A DNA stretch of 64,000 nucleotides. It comes from Sphaerosporella brunnea. Its lineage: Eukaryota; Ascomycota; Pezizomycetes; Pezizales; Pyronemataceae. This document shows positions 23,863 through 33,392 of the stretch, piece after piece. The notes below the pieces were generated by a model. It did no database searches. It was not told where the DNA came from and worked only from the letters and a program-made list of their open reading frames with translations. The translations under genes and the position numbers were made by a program. The stretch is taken from assembly GCA_008704415.1 (NCBI GenBank), contig VXIS01000205.1, positions 24,016 to 88,015 of the forward strand. Direction: 5' to 3'. Each line of letters starts with the position of its first letter. The stretch's first letter is position 1.

Positions 23863-24101
23863 TTATGAACTGTTGCCTTTTCAGCTGTTGTCTTTTCCTT
23901 TGCGTTTCCTTCATTTCCCTTACTTCCTTTGTACTTCCTTTTGTTTTCTCCACCATTTACCGGTTACGAATCTCCTTGGTGCGCCTACAAAGTCACGCCC
24001 GTCTGTGGACACTTGAGGTCCAAGGGTAGACTTCCTGTATAAAACCATATGTCATGGCCGCAAGCGGCCGAATACATTATGATTAAAACAAAAAAAAAAC
24101 A
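23263..24101 (+). mobile_element. LINE 3' portion (L5) with 15-bp target duplication
   Basis: AGGGGACTACCTTTG occurs at 23248-23262 and again at 24102-24116, bracketing an 839-bp insert. The insert starts inside RNase H and ends TATGTCATGGCCGCAAGCGG plus an A-rich tail (ATTAAAACAAAAAAAAAAC). A perfect duplication of this length with 5' truncation is the signature of target-primed reverse transcription. It looks like the youngest LINE insertion in the window. Confidence 0.95.
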
Positions 24102-24116
24102 AGGGGACTACCTTTG

Positions 24117-24804
24117 TGTCGCGGCAGTCGCGGCAGTCGAGCATGCCCGGCTTCCCGAAAATCCAGTGAGCGATTGCTCTAGCCATCCACACGGCTCGTC
24201 ACCCTTCAACCACGCCATCTGCACACACTCCGACGTCATCGTCGCACCGTGGACGATACTGGGACCTGTGAAGATGCTGGATGGCGGCCAGAGAGCTGTG
24301 TTATGGCGGCATTCTTGCGGCTAGGGGTATCAGGCAGAACGAACTTGAGATGATGATTCCATCACGATGACAGCGGTGTATGCAGATGTTATGAACGTGA
24401 TGCATCGCGAGGCAAAAGCGATGTTTTTTGTCCCCGGTTCTCCTTTCATTAGCTGGATTGTTGCTGTGTTGCCCTTTGCATTGCTATGAGCGTGGCGGGA
24501 GTTCGCGATATGCGCCACTGGTCTCAAGGAGTGGACGAACTGATAGGTGGGGGGTCAGTGTACATATCGTAGATTTAGCGTTGCTATCGAAGTCAACGGC
24601 ACTGATTCGTACCATCGACCCAGTCCGTTCTCCGGAGGCCGCATCAACGCTGTGAAAGACAACATGCATAATGCTGCCCGACACTGAACCGGCCACTGAG
24701 TGTTGTTCCCAGAAGACTCAAGGCAACAGACATCCAACGTAGATAAACTGACAAGCGGGAGCCTGGAATAACGGACTTTTGGTCTTTGACGGGGCATCGG
24801 TTGA
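24117..24804. other. No recognised feature
   Basis: Short frames only. The sequence lies between the L5 target duplication and the interrupted open frame around hAT B1. Confidence 0.45.
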
Positions 24805-26399
24805 GAAGAGGAAAGGGTACAGGGCTACGCTTGCGCACCCATGCTGACGAGGGATGGGGTGTTCGTGCCGAGGGTGGGGCCTGGAGGCGTTCCGTTGTCC
24901 GAGGCAGACCCAATCGATTGCGGCTATTCTCAGCAGCTAACCAAAGGTTGGACGGCGGCGTCAGGCATCCGGATAAACGGCCTTCGAGCGAGCCCCAGTG
25001 TTCCTCACGGGCCGGGGCGGTCTGCAGGTGGGACTAGACGGTCTGCCATAGTCCAGTCGTGTCCGTACTCGACAGACCCCTGAAGCGATCCAGTCCGCGA
25101 TTGATCCAGGACTGGGAAACCTGGTCCATGTGTTCGGCGGACTAGACTAGCCTGCAGTCCTTACTTATATGATATCTATGCAATGAGCCTGAACGAGTGA
25201 GCGGTGCGAATCATGGTGGGGCCAACATGCACCGAAGAACAAACAATCTCTATCTTTGCCGCCATGACTGCACCGTATTGAGTCCAAGATTATACCATTC
25301 AGCCTTCAGCTTTGTTTTTTCGGTTATTAGCTGTGATACCCCCCTTAGAAGGCCGTATTTGGCTCCATAACCCCGATCTCAAGATTATTCGGCAGCGTAC
25401 CCGTGAGACTCCAAGACCGTGACCCCAAAGACTGAACCCTCGCCTTTCACCTTCGGCCTTCGCCCCACCGCCCCCCGTCCCCGTCCCCGTAACCTCGCCT
25501 CGAGTGAAACAGTAAGACCACAATCAAACCGCCCGGACCGTGTACAAACCGATGAATTTGACGCCCATACTACTTACGTTGCCCTAAATAACATGGTTTG
25601 AGTTCATCTGCCATCTGCTAACCCCTTATCCCTCCCTCAAGGCGTCCTGTTCGCCAGTAGATCTACCCATGAGGCTGAGTGCAGGTTCGCGCATTATGAC
25701 CCACGCCTTTACAAGTGCTACAGCGGACCGCAGCACGCTGGACAGCGTTCAGTTCCTGATTTCTTCCTTTTTTTCTCCGCGTCTCATTTTCGCGGTTCCG
25801 CTTTCTCTTTTTGCTGGGACTACCGCGGGAGGCACGGCTTAAAGGGGCGCACATTCATCCAATTGTGGATCAGACAAGGCAGTGTCACCACTGTCAGTCT
25901 CGGAGGCATGATCAGCGTCACGGCCCGGGTCAATATCAGCCTGTATGGCAACCTCCTCGTTAGTGCTGTGGGCATCCACCAAATCAATCGGGTAGAAGTT
26001 CTGTGCGTAGTGATGGACACGATCCGGCTTGAGCTGAGCCGTGGGGTCGGCTCGTGCAGGCTCGGCTCATCACGACTTCGGCTATACAAATCAAACCTCA
26101 CGGGCGTCCGAGTCCTCCACCCATCATTCGACGTCTGACAACTCCGACCCGGAATCAAGGCCTTCAAGTTCGAGCGCAGCTTCTTGCTGTGCGTCGATTT
26201 CCTCGATCTCCCCCCATCCACGTCCCCAACCAGGCCTCCCTCCACCACTACGTCCTGGTGAGCCTCGCCGCCACCGTAGATGTCCTAGTCGCTCTCACGC
26301 TTCTGCTTGAGCCAGCTTTTGAGTAGCAAAACGGCGCTGCTGGATTCCTCCAGCAAGCGGTTGTGTGTTTGGTTATAACATCTCCTCTCCTATCAAAAA

Positions 26400-26540
26400 G
26401 ACGATCAGTCATCGGCATCCGCAGGAAAGATGAACGACCTACTGAGAAAATAAGTGCTTACTGGGCACGCTGGCGGCGGGAATGGTCAGATAATCGCGGA
26501 CCATTTTTGCGACAATGGGATAGCGGTGGCCATTTGCTTT
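26400..26540 (-). pseudogene. hAT transposase dimerisation-domain remnant in D1
   Basis: Read on the minus strand, one frame gives KANGHRYPIVAKMVRDYL followed by TIPAASVPSKHLFS. hAT transposases end in a dimerisation domain with the pattern WW...YP.LA.MARDYLAIPASSVPSER.FS, which this follows closely with substitutions. Only about 45 residues are left. It confirms that D elements belong to the hAT superfamily. Confidence 0.8.
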
Positions 26541-26773
26541 CCTCTACCCAAGAGGGTGTGCGGCTATGGTGCTTGAGAGTGGCGGTTGACAGGGCGTCGG
26601 TGACGACGGTGGGTCGGCTGGCGTGCAAGAGGTCGGGATATTTGGTTCGGCGTGCCATACAATTTGGTGAACCCACCGCAAATTTGTATGTTCCAACATC
26701 TCGCAGCTCAAGTCAAAAGCTTGAGCCGAAGCTCGGATCACGGGGCAACCGGCTCGAGCCAGCTCGACTCATC

Positions 26774-27268
26774 CAGGGCTGTCAATAGTCCGGCCGGCCG
26801 CCAGGTCAAATGGGGCCCCACGCAGTGGGTCAGGTCGGGCCGGTGAGGTGGCAAGCCCGACAGGCTCGGGCCGGCATAAGAAAAACCTGGATATCTGATA
26901 GGTGCCTGCCGGTGCCCGGTATCCTGAATTAAGGTCGGGTCGGCCATTGTGCCGAACGCTGGGTGTATGCTGCGTGACTTGGAACAGCGGGGCGCGGAGA
27001 TAGAGGGCTATCTGGAGGTCCTTCAGGTTGTTGAATCTGTATCTCACGTTCATGTTTCTTTCCTTGATGTATGTGTAAGCAAAAAACTACAGATGCCTGG
27101 CGGGCCTGCCGGGCGCCGGGTACCTCTGGGCGTGGCGGGTGCCCGTAGGCGCCTGGGTCTCGATCCAAAAAGCCTGGTCCAAACGGGCCGTGATTTCAAA
27201 ATCCCGTTTCAATCAGTCCGGTTCAGGCCGCGCTCAATGCCGGACTTGCCGGACTTTTGACAGCCCTG
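26774..27268. mobile_element. hAT-type MITE C3 with perfect 8-bp target duplication
   Basis: The 495-bp element starts CAGGGCTGTCAATAGTCC and ends GGACTTTTGACAGCCCTG, flanked by GACTCATC at 26766-26773 and 27269-27276. Relative to C1 and C2 it is inverted. It is the innermost of four nested insertions (B1, MULE, D1, C3). No coding sequence is present. Confidence 0.95.
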
Positions 27269-28324
27269 GACTCATCCGCGATTTGGCTCATACCTGCTCG
27301 GCTCATGTCCATCACTATCTGCGCGTAGCTGTTGATTAAGGTACGGTTTTTAACGTAGCACAGCATGAAATCAGGGCGAGTCTTTTGCAGCCGGTGTATT
27401 AAAGCAACCGCGTGGCCGTAAGGAATATCTGTATCCTGAAAGCGTAAGCAAGAGCAGCTCCGGCTCTCCAAACCCACGATGTGGACAATGTCTGATTGCG
27501 GACGCTTTGCTCGGCCCATCGTTGCTGAGGTAACCTGGACATTGCACTGTGGAGCAAACGAAAGCGCTACATCGACGATGAGCTGGCTGTGCGGGGTGAA
27601 GTCATGTTTCACAATCGCCACGCGTGCGTTTTCAAGGCGCTTAAATCGTTGCTCCCTTTCCTTGTGGTATATGTTGGATAGCTCTCGCACGGTTGCTCAC
27701 GGGGCCGCGTAGTGGTGAAAACCTCGCTGGGGGTAGCGACCGCCGGGTTGAGGTAAGAACTGCGGGTGGTGATTGCGAGGATGAGACGGGCGAGGGTACG
27801 GGGAGGGGGACGGGGCGGGGGGTGTGGGGCGAAGGACGAAGGGCGAAGGGCAAGGGTTCAGTCATTGGGGTCACGGTCTTGGGGTCTCACTCGAGTAGGT
27901 TGAGGGGTACGCTGGCAAATAATCTAAGATCGGGGGTATGGAGCCAAATACCGCCTTCGGACGGGGGTATCATAGCCAATAACCGTTGTCTAAGTTGCAG
28001 TGGCTTCGCCGCTGCAACTTTCCACTGCAAATTTCCACCGCCTTCGAAGGTCACGAACGCGCATCTCTCACGATTGGGCCCTGAGACCCTGAATGGTAAC
28101 GCCGATTGTCATCAATCTGTAAGTCACTCATTATTTTCCAGATTGGACCCTGAGCACCGGGATGGGCTCATCAGCGCGAGCCATGCTGAGATTACAGAGC
28201 TTGAGAGGATGCTAAATGCGCTCTGTATCTGGAAACCCAAAGGGGCCGCGGTTGGATAGCCTGAGCGTGAGGCATAATGGAGTTTTGGAGCGCGCCGGTG
28301 ATACATTAACTATATTGCCGTGTA

Positions 28325-29166
28325 TGGTTCCGTGCGCTTTAACCCTGTACCTTCCGGGATCCGGGAAAACTAGGAATTTTGGCGTGCAGCAACGGTCCGA
28401 CTCTATGTATTTACTACCCATCTTCCTCTAAATTTGCCGGAGTTGCTCTCCGGTGACTTCTATATACACGTTCTTTAAAGGCCTGCGTGCCATACCGTTC
28501 TCCCTGACGATACGATTCCATAATCCTATCTACGCCGCGGAAAAATTTCCAAACAACCTCATCCGTTACGACGCTCTACCCGAGACACTCTGAAACCATC
28601 GTCCGAAGTGCTGGCAGTTAATCAGAGCAATGCTGCCGTGCGTAGATCCTGGACCGGCCTCGAACGTGCTTAACTGGGTTCAATTCGGGATGGTCTTTGT
28701 CACGGAGAGGGTCGGGAGCAAACTGGAGGGGCTTAAGGTACTCGTGTACAGAGACTTCTTTCAAAATCACGGTCTATATTTTGTCAAGCCGCTCATGAGT
28801 AATCTGCCTATGACGAGCAGACTGGGGCCATCCGGAAAGCACAATTTCCACCTCTTCCCTTCAAATACCCGGTGGCAGCGCGACGTGCGGAAAGACCGCC
28901 TTGCCCTTCTGCCTATCTGCTGCGGTTTCCTTAATCTGGAAACCGAGTACCTTGCGCTCGTTGATCATCGTGAACTTGCCCATCGCTGCTGCTGCAAAAA
29001 AAGAGCCGTAGATGTTTGTATGTAGGTAGAACCCGCTCCGTTCGCTTCATATCTATCAATTTCGCGTTCCGCGCCCGGCGTGGCGCTGAGGATGATGTGA
29101 ATTCACCGTCAAAAGTCCTAGTTTGCCCGGATCCCGGCAGGTACCGGTTTAAGGTGCACAGAACCA
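28325..29166. mobile_element. TIR element E1 at a TA target inside B1
   Basis: The left end TGGTTCCGTGCGCTTTAA and the right end (reverse TGGTTCTGTGCACCTTAA) are inverted repeats of about 60 bp, both running on to CCGGGATCCGGG and AAACTAGGA. TA lies on each side (28323-28324 and 29167-29168). The B-family sequence is continuous without this segment when compared with 49555-49600. TA duplications suggest a Tc1/mariner-like element. The internal frame 28630-29025 has no transposase motif that I recognise, so this is probably non-autonomous. Confidence 0.75.
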
Positions 29167-29709
29167 TATGGGTTATGAGGGCGCCGGCGGTTTGAATGTC
29201 AAATCCTTCTGGAATACATTACTCCGCAGAAAGTATACAGTCGACTGGATTGCCTGCAGGCGGTCCAGTCGATATCTCCCGAAGGACTGCTGGCCTCGGG
29301 CAGTCTCTCGGACGGGACTGCATGATGTCGTCCAGGTCCGGTCCACACTCAGGACTGGTCGGACTGGACTGTGAGGAACACTGGCGAGCCCAGCTGCCAG
29401 AGCATCGAGTGCACTCGGGGGAACAACTTCTACCGCCAGTAGCGGGGTGGAAAAATCGATTCCGATCTGTAACATCTCAGCCGTGGTGTGCAGCATAAAC
29501 ACCAAGCGTGCAGCTGAAAGATTGCTTCATCCCACCGCATCCGGCGGCCGGGTGCCCTGTGTTTTGAGGTCATCGGTGGTTGCGTGTTCTTCGGTGAGCC
29601 CGACTGAGCTGGGAGGAGTGACGGCTGCAAACCGGAACAGAAAACTGCGAAATCAATGGATCATTGATTCGTATTTGCAGACCTTGCTCGTCTCTCGTTG
29701 CCCTATGGT

Positions 29710-29985
29710 CAGGGCGGTGAATAGTCCGGCCGGCCGGCAGGTCAAACGGGGCCTCACGGAGTGGGTCAGGTCGGGCCGGTGATGTGGCAAGCCCGCCAGG
29801 TTCGGGCCGGCATCAGACAAGCCGCAATATCTGATAGGTGCCGGCCGGTGCCCGGTATGCTGAATAAAGGTCGGGTCGGTCATTGTGCCGAACGCTGGGT
29901 CACAGAAAGTGCTAATCGTTCGGTGCTGGTTTCGCCGCCGCTAAAGCGTCGATCGCAATGGAAAGCCTGGTCGATCACCGGCAGA
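29710..29985. mobile_element. C-family MITE C4, truncated
   Basis: It begins CAGGGCGGTGAATAGTCC and matches the corresponding end of C3 through GGCCATTGTGCCGAACGCTG-like sequence and on to GGAAAGCCTGGTCGATCA. No second terminus is found before the minisatellite at 29985, so the copy has lost one end. Confidence 0.85.
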
Positions 29986-30398
29986 ATCCGCGCACGTTTA
30001 ACCCAAAAACTAGAGCTCGGAGCAGAGGCGGAATGAAACGGAGCGCAACTGCGTTTTGGTCACAAACAACGCCATGTAACGCAAAAACTGCAGCTCGGAG
30101 GAGAGGCGCAATAAAACGGCGCGGAACCACTGAGGTTTGACTCACAAATCCCGCACTTTAAGCCAGCAACTACAGCTCGCAGGAGAGGCGCAATAAAACG
30201 GCGCGGAACCGCGGACGATTTGCTCACAAATCACGACCTTTAACCCAAAAACTGCAGCTCGGACGAGATTCTGGATACGGCGGAGTTGAAATACTAACGA
30301 TTTGCTCACAAATCGCGCACGTTCGACGCACTGTAACCCAGAAAATACAGGCCGGAAGAAATGCGGATGAATATGGGCGACGTTATGCTCACCCAGCC
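29985..30398. repeat. Minisatellite, ~80-bp unit, about five copies
   Basis: Units contain TTTAACCCAAAAACTGCAGC, TCGGAGGAGAGGCGCAATAA and GATTTGCTCACAAATC-like blocks. The AACT(G/A)(C/A)AGCTCG motif recurs at about 30008, 30086, 30168, 30249 and 30343, giving spacings of about 78, 82, 81 and 94 bp. The copies are diverged. Confidence 0.8.
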
Positions 30399-31353
30399 TA
30401 GTGATAGACATGAGTCGAGCCAGCTCGAGCTTTTGGCTCGAGCCATGTATGAGCCGAATCGCGGGTGAGCCGAGGTGGCTCGAGCCGGTTGCACTGTGAG
30501 CCGAGCATGGGCTCGAGCTTTTGGGTTGAACTGAGAGTTGTCCCAGTGGGTTGAGCGACCCAATCCATGGTCGCAACTTCACATGTCACAAGTTGGCCAT
30601 GCTGCTTGACCCGCGCTTCAAAACATCCGGATGTCCTCAAATGGCTGTGACTACTACAGCACATTTCAAGAGGATCTATGAATGGCAATGCAAACAACCC
30701 GCAGACCGCGCGCCAGAAGCAGAAAAGGTGAAATCCAAACGCCGGGACGGCGGAAATTATGCCAGCCGAGCCCAAGATGACCTCACCCGCCCCTTTGGTG
30801 GCCAGACCAGGCGGACCGTCAACAGCGCCGTGGCAAGTTCTCAAGCTACACGGTATCTGTATCGGGCTTACCGCAGATCCTCTTGAGTGGTGGAAAGCAA
30901 ATGAACACCGCTACCCCGTTGTCGCAAAAAGGGCCGCGATTATCTGGCCATTCCCGCCTCCAGCGTGCCCAGCGAGGAGCCATTGCCTCCGTAGGTCGTT
31001 CACCCTTTCTGTGGATGCCGATGGCGAATCGTCTTTTGGATAGGGCGACAGATATTACAACTAAAAAGCGCGAGGAACCCAGCAGCGCTGTTTTGCTACA
31101 GGCATCGAATGAGGAGTGCAGGCCTTGGCCGCCCGTGGGTTTTGATTTGTCTATAGGGGCGGGCAGAATCGCACGTCCTTCGACCTCGACCTCCTTCTTT
31201 TACACCGACTCGCGCATGGCAAATTGTATGTGGCTCGAGCCGAAGCTTGAGCTTTCCAGGCTCGGCCCAGCTCAGCGACCCGAAGTCGTGATGAGCCGAG
31301 CCTGGACGAGCCGACCCCATGGCTCAGCTGGAGTCGGCTCATGTCCATCACTA
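30399..31353 (+). mobile_element. hAT element D2
   Basis: It begins TAGTGATAGACATGAGTCGA and ends GGCTCATGTCCATCACTA, the same termini as D1, with GAGCC-rich subterminal sequence on both sides. The flanking 8-mers (ACCCAGCC and CTCATTGC) do not match, so the original duplication is gone or the ends come from two copies. It contains a transposase remnant. Confidence 0.85.
30580..31060 (+). pseudogene. hAT transposase C-terminal remnant in D2
   Basis: The first frame reads HKLAMLLDPRFKTSGCP and AHFKRIYEW, matching the LLDPRFK segment of hAT transposases. Two frame changes later come DPLEWWKANEHRYPVVAK and DYLAIPASSVPSEE, the C-terminal dimerisation domain (the EWW...YP...LAIPASSVPSE pattern). 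At least two frameshifts and a stop separate these pieces, so the gene is dead. The N-terminal BED zinc finger and most of the catalytic domain are absent. This is the clearest evidence that family D is a hAT. Confidence 0.85.
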
Positions 31354-32128
31354 CTCATTGCACATAGCCCAAACTACCATCTCAGCCGGGTCACGACCGG
31401 TGAAGGCGGCACTGTCGGCCGTTAAAGATGTGCCCAGCGCGTTTTCCGAGTAGAAGGTCTGCCTGTCTGCAGATTCATATTCGCTGTTACAGCTGCAGCA
31501 GGCCATCGAAACGTTCCGATTTCCACCCCCGAGTCCAGTGGAGGACTGAGCAGCGTGTTTAATGGCAACCCAGCTTTTGTATAAGAGGGTATGAATAGCC
31601 GACACCGCAAAGGAATAGCTGCCACAGAGGCAATCCTCGGCTCCCTGCAAACCTATGCCTTTGGGTTTTCAATATCGGCCCAGGCGGGGCGGCGGCTGGA
31701 TGCTTAGAGGCCATCCGCGGGGGACGTCAAGTGGGCCGAGGGGACCGGTGAATGACGGACAGCACGCCAAGGCACCGAGATTGGTGGAATAGGCGCCTTG
31801 CATGGCGCGGCCACCTGTTCAGCTGGTTGTACATGACGGCCGCAACTCAGCAACTTCATAAGTGATGGCGCGATGCCGGTTGTCAGCGCAACGCTGTGAT
31901 CGTCGGCGCCTCGACCCATTTGCTCATGCTAACCGGTTGGCTTCCGCTTGGGGACCAAACGCTCCTTGCAACTCTGCCATGCCCACCAACGGCGGGGTAG
32001 AGTGGGTTGAAAACTTCATGTCATACTGCGCGACCACGGTGATGCCGGACTGGGGCATCGCGACACGGATCCCGAGTTGCCCTGAGGGTGCCGGAGACGG
32101 CCGATCGCTGCGCCGCAGTTGCGCAGGG
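31354..32128. other. No recognised feature
   Basis: Open frames up to 99 codons with no motif recognised. A minus frame of 191 codons (31924-32499) extends into the LINE L6 fragment and overlaps its coding strand, so it is a shadow. Confidence 0.45.
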
Positions 32129-32165
32129 TAGCGATGGACATAAGTCGAGCCGGCTAGAGTTAAGG
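32129..32165. mobile_element. D-family terminus, isolated
   Basis: TAGCGATGGACATAAGTCGA and GCCGGCTAGAG match the left end of D2. No matching right end follows, so this is a remnant cut by later sequence. Confidence 0.65.
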
Positions 32166-32249
32166 GCCCGAGCATTCTTGCGCCCATGGCGAGTAGACAT
32201 CCGGCTCCAGAGGTTCCGGTGCCCGGACCTCTACGCCTCGACTCCGAGC

Positions 32250-32972
32250 TACCCAACGGCCTGCCGTCGCCCCAGCAGGCCGGGAAAGCGTCGCCAAGGC
32301 GCAGCCAGTCCCCAGTACTTGTCCGGACCCTCCGAGGTGCTCGCCACCACATCGCTCGGCCATATCGCCAGACCCGGCACGACAAGACCGTGAAAAGTGG
32401 CTTGCCGGGCACTGCCGACCCAAGAGCTACTACAAAAAGACTAAGGGAAGCAAGATCGCTTTCAAGACCAGAAAAGCCCTGGCAGCACGCTTCTTCCAAC
32501 TAAGGCTGCACAAGGCCGCGACCGCCCCATACATTTTCAAGACCGGACGACAGATGGTGGCTCTGCGCTCCCAAGCCGAGCCAGACCAGAGACCATCTCT
32601 TCAAGACGTGCCGAAGTTGGCCAAAACAGCAGGCAACCCATAAGGGGGGGGGGGGGGGTGGCAGAAAAGAAAGAGGCAGAAGACGAATACGTCAGTCAAA
32701 GACCTGCTGGCGGACGACCGCTGCACCGACGGTATAATGGCCTACCTCGGCAGCACGAACGTGAGAATGTAGCCAGATATGGCCTGAAACTGTCGCCTTT
32801 GTTTTTTATTATGAATCTCCTTGGTGCACCTTACTATGGTTGTTTTTCCTTGATTTATTTCCTTCGAGCGAGCGGGCCCCAGAGTAGGCCACCTGCCTAG
32901 GGGTGGCGATGATTCTGTACCTCTATGCCATGGCCGCAAGCAGCCGAATGCAATATGATTAAAACAAAAAAA
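32250..32972 (+). mobile_element. LINE 3' portion (L6), Tad1-like
   Basis: The coding trace includes KWLAGHCRPKSYYK, IAFKTRKALAARFFQLRL and, after frame changes, LLADDRCTDGIMAYLGSTNV. The 3' UTR ends CTATGCCATGGCCGCAAGCA and ATATGATTAAAACAAAAAAA. A run of 15 G (32644-32658) interrupts the tail domain. The left edge is uncertain because the RNase H part is badly degraded. Confidence 0.82.
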
Positions 32973-33392
32973 ACAATGCAGATTGAACTCATCGGACGAA
33001 TGGGGCCCAAAAAGACGCACGCTCCATACACAAAGGCTGGCATGGCAGCCTCGCCCATCACACTGCTCCCCATATCAGTGCAACCACGAGCAACCGGCAC
33101 GAGTTGACCAACCTCGATAATCAGTCAAGTTGCAGCATACCAGCGCTCGCCGTGTATTCCTTGAATAGCTCGCCACCGGACGGTGGTTCAAACTCAGCTA
33201 TGTCTGCAGTGTGCGGATCCGTGGATGACACCAATAGAGCTTCGCGAACAATCGAGCCAGGCTGCGTCTCTTGTCAGCAAGGAAAAAACAGCACATATCA
33301 GACTGAACCGATTATGCGGGGTTGGAATGAAGAAAACGTGTGGAGAAGGAAGACAGGGCCCAGACGACAACGCAGTTCGATTATGTGCGTAC
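32973..33392. other. Spacer before the 64-bp array
   Basis: No gene or element is recognised. One frame (33104-33400) is open only by chance as far as I can see. Confidence 0.4.

Larger units (their letters stand above)
26008..27317. mobile_element. hAT element D1 with near-perfect 8-bp target duplication
   Basis: It begins TAGTGATGGACACGATCC and ends GGCTCATGTCCATCACTA, with many GAGCC/GGCTC motifs near both ends. The flanks are TCTGTGCG (26000-26007) and TCTGCGCG (27318-27325), matching at 7 of 8 positions. It sits inside the MULE transposase frame and itself contains MITE C3. A minus-strand transposase remnant lies at about 26400-26540. Element D2 (30399-31353) is a related copy. Confidence 0.9.
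25663..27690 (-). pseudogene. MULE transposase C-terminus (SWIM and zinc knuckle), split by D1
   Basis: The minus frame from 27690 reads RELSNIYHKEREQRFKRLEN, HDFTPHSQLIVDVALS, then CSCLRFQDTDIPYGHAVALI. This is the SWIM zinc finger (C-x-C...C-x-H) of MULE/FAR1-type proteins with the third Cys replaced by Tyr. It continues to NRTLINSYAQ, where hAT D1 is inserted. Removing D1 and one target duplication joins it in frame to NFYPIDLVDAH and runs to a stop near 25817. In a shifted frame downstream lie SPSKKRKRNRENE and CSTCKGVGHNARTC, a CCHC zinc knuckle that closes many MULE proteins. The N-terminal DDE domain is missing, so the element is an internal deletion derivative and inactive. Confidence 0.85.
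25321..27985. mobile_element. MULE (Mutator-like element) with ~200-bp TIRs
   Basis: The left TIR starts CGGTTATTAGCTGTGATACC at 25321. The right TIR ends GGTATCATAGCCAATAACCG at 27985. They align as inverted repeats for about 200 bp with scattered differences (shared ATTTGGCTCCATA, AAGACCGTGACCCCAA, CCTTCGCCCCAC). Long TIRs around a transposase with SWIM and zinc-knuckle motifs are typical of MULEs. The flanking 9-mers (TTGTTTTTT and TTGTCTAAG) match only partly, so the target duplication has decayed or the ends are off by a few bases. Confidence 0.85.
24996..29383. mobile_element. hAT element B1 with perfect 8-bp target duplication, containing nested elements
   Basis: The ends are CAGTGTTCCTCAC (24996) and its exact inverse GTGAGGAACACTG (to 29383), flanked by GCGAGCCC at 24988-24995 and 29384-29391. 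The B1 sequence proper is 24996-25320, about 27986-28324 and 29167-29383, matching the B2 and B3 copies. Inserted into it are a MULE (25321-27985) and element E1 (28325-29166). The remaining coding trace is the hAT C-terminal tail (GLISASHAEITELE near 28165). Confidence 0.95.
24805..29709 (+). pseudogene. Unknown open frame split by hAT B1 and cut by MITE C4
   Basis: The plus frame from 24805 stays open to the left target duplication of B1 (GCGAGCCC, 24988-24995). Removing B1 and one duplication joins it in phase to 29392, and it then stays open to at least 29709, where MITE C4 begins. That gives about 500 nt without a stop. The left part includes GYACAPMLTRDGVF and PIDCGYSQQLTKGW; the right part includes IPICNISAVVCSINTKR. 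I do not know the family. The preserved phase across a perfect target duplication suggests the frame may have been coding when B1 inserted, but 500 nt can be open by chance. The start at ATG 24841 is a guess. Confidence 0.35.

Noticed and set aside
25312..27994. 9-bp MULE target duplication TTGTTTTTT/TTGTCTAAG
   Set aside because: Only 5 of 9 bases match; too weak to call, though the TIRs are clear.
24996..29383. B ends as LTRs
   Set aside because: The ends are inverted, not direct, and the flanking duplication is 8 bp, as in hAT elements.
32644..32658. Run of 15 G as a functional element
   Set aside because: More likely a homopolymer expansion or assembly artefact inside a decayed LINE.
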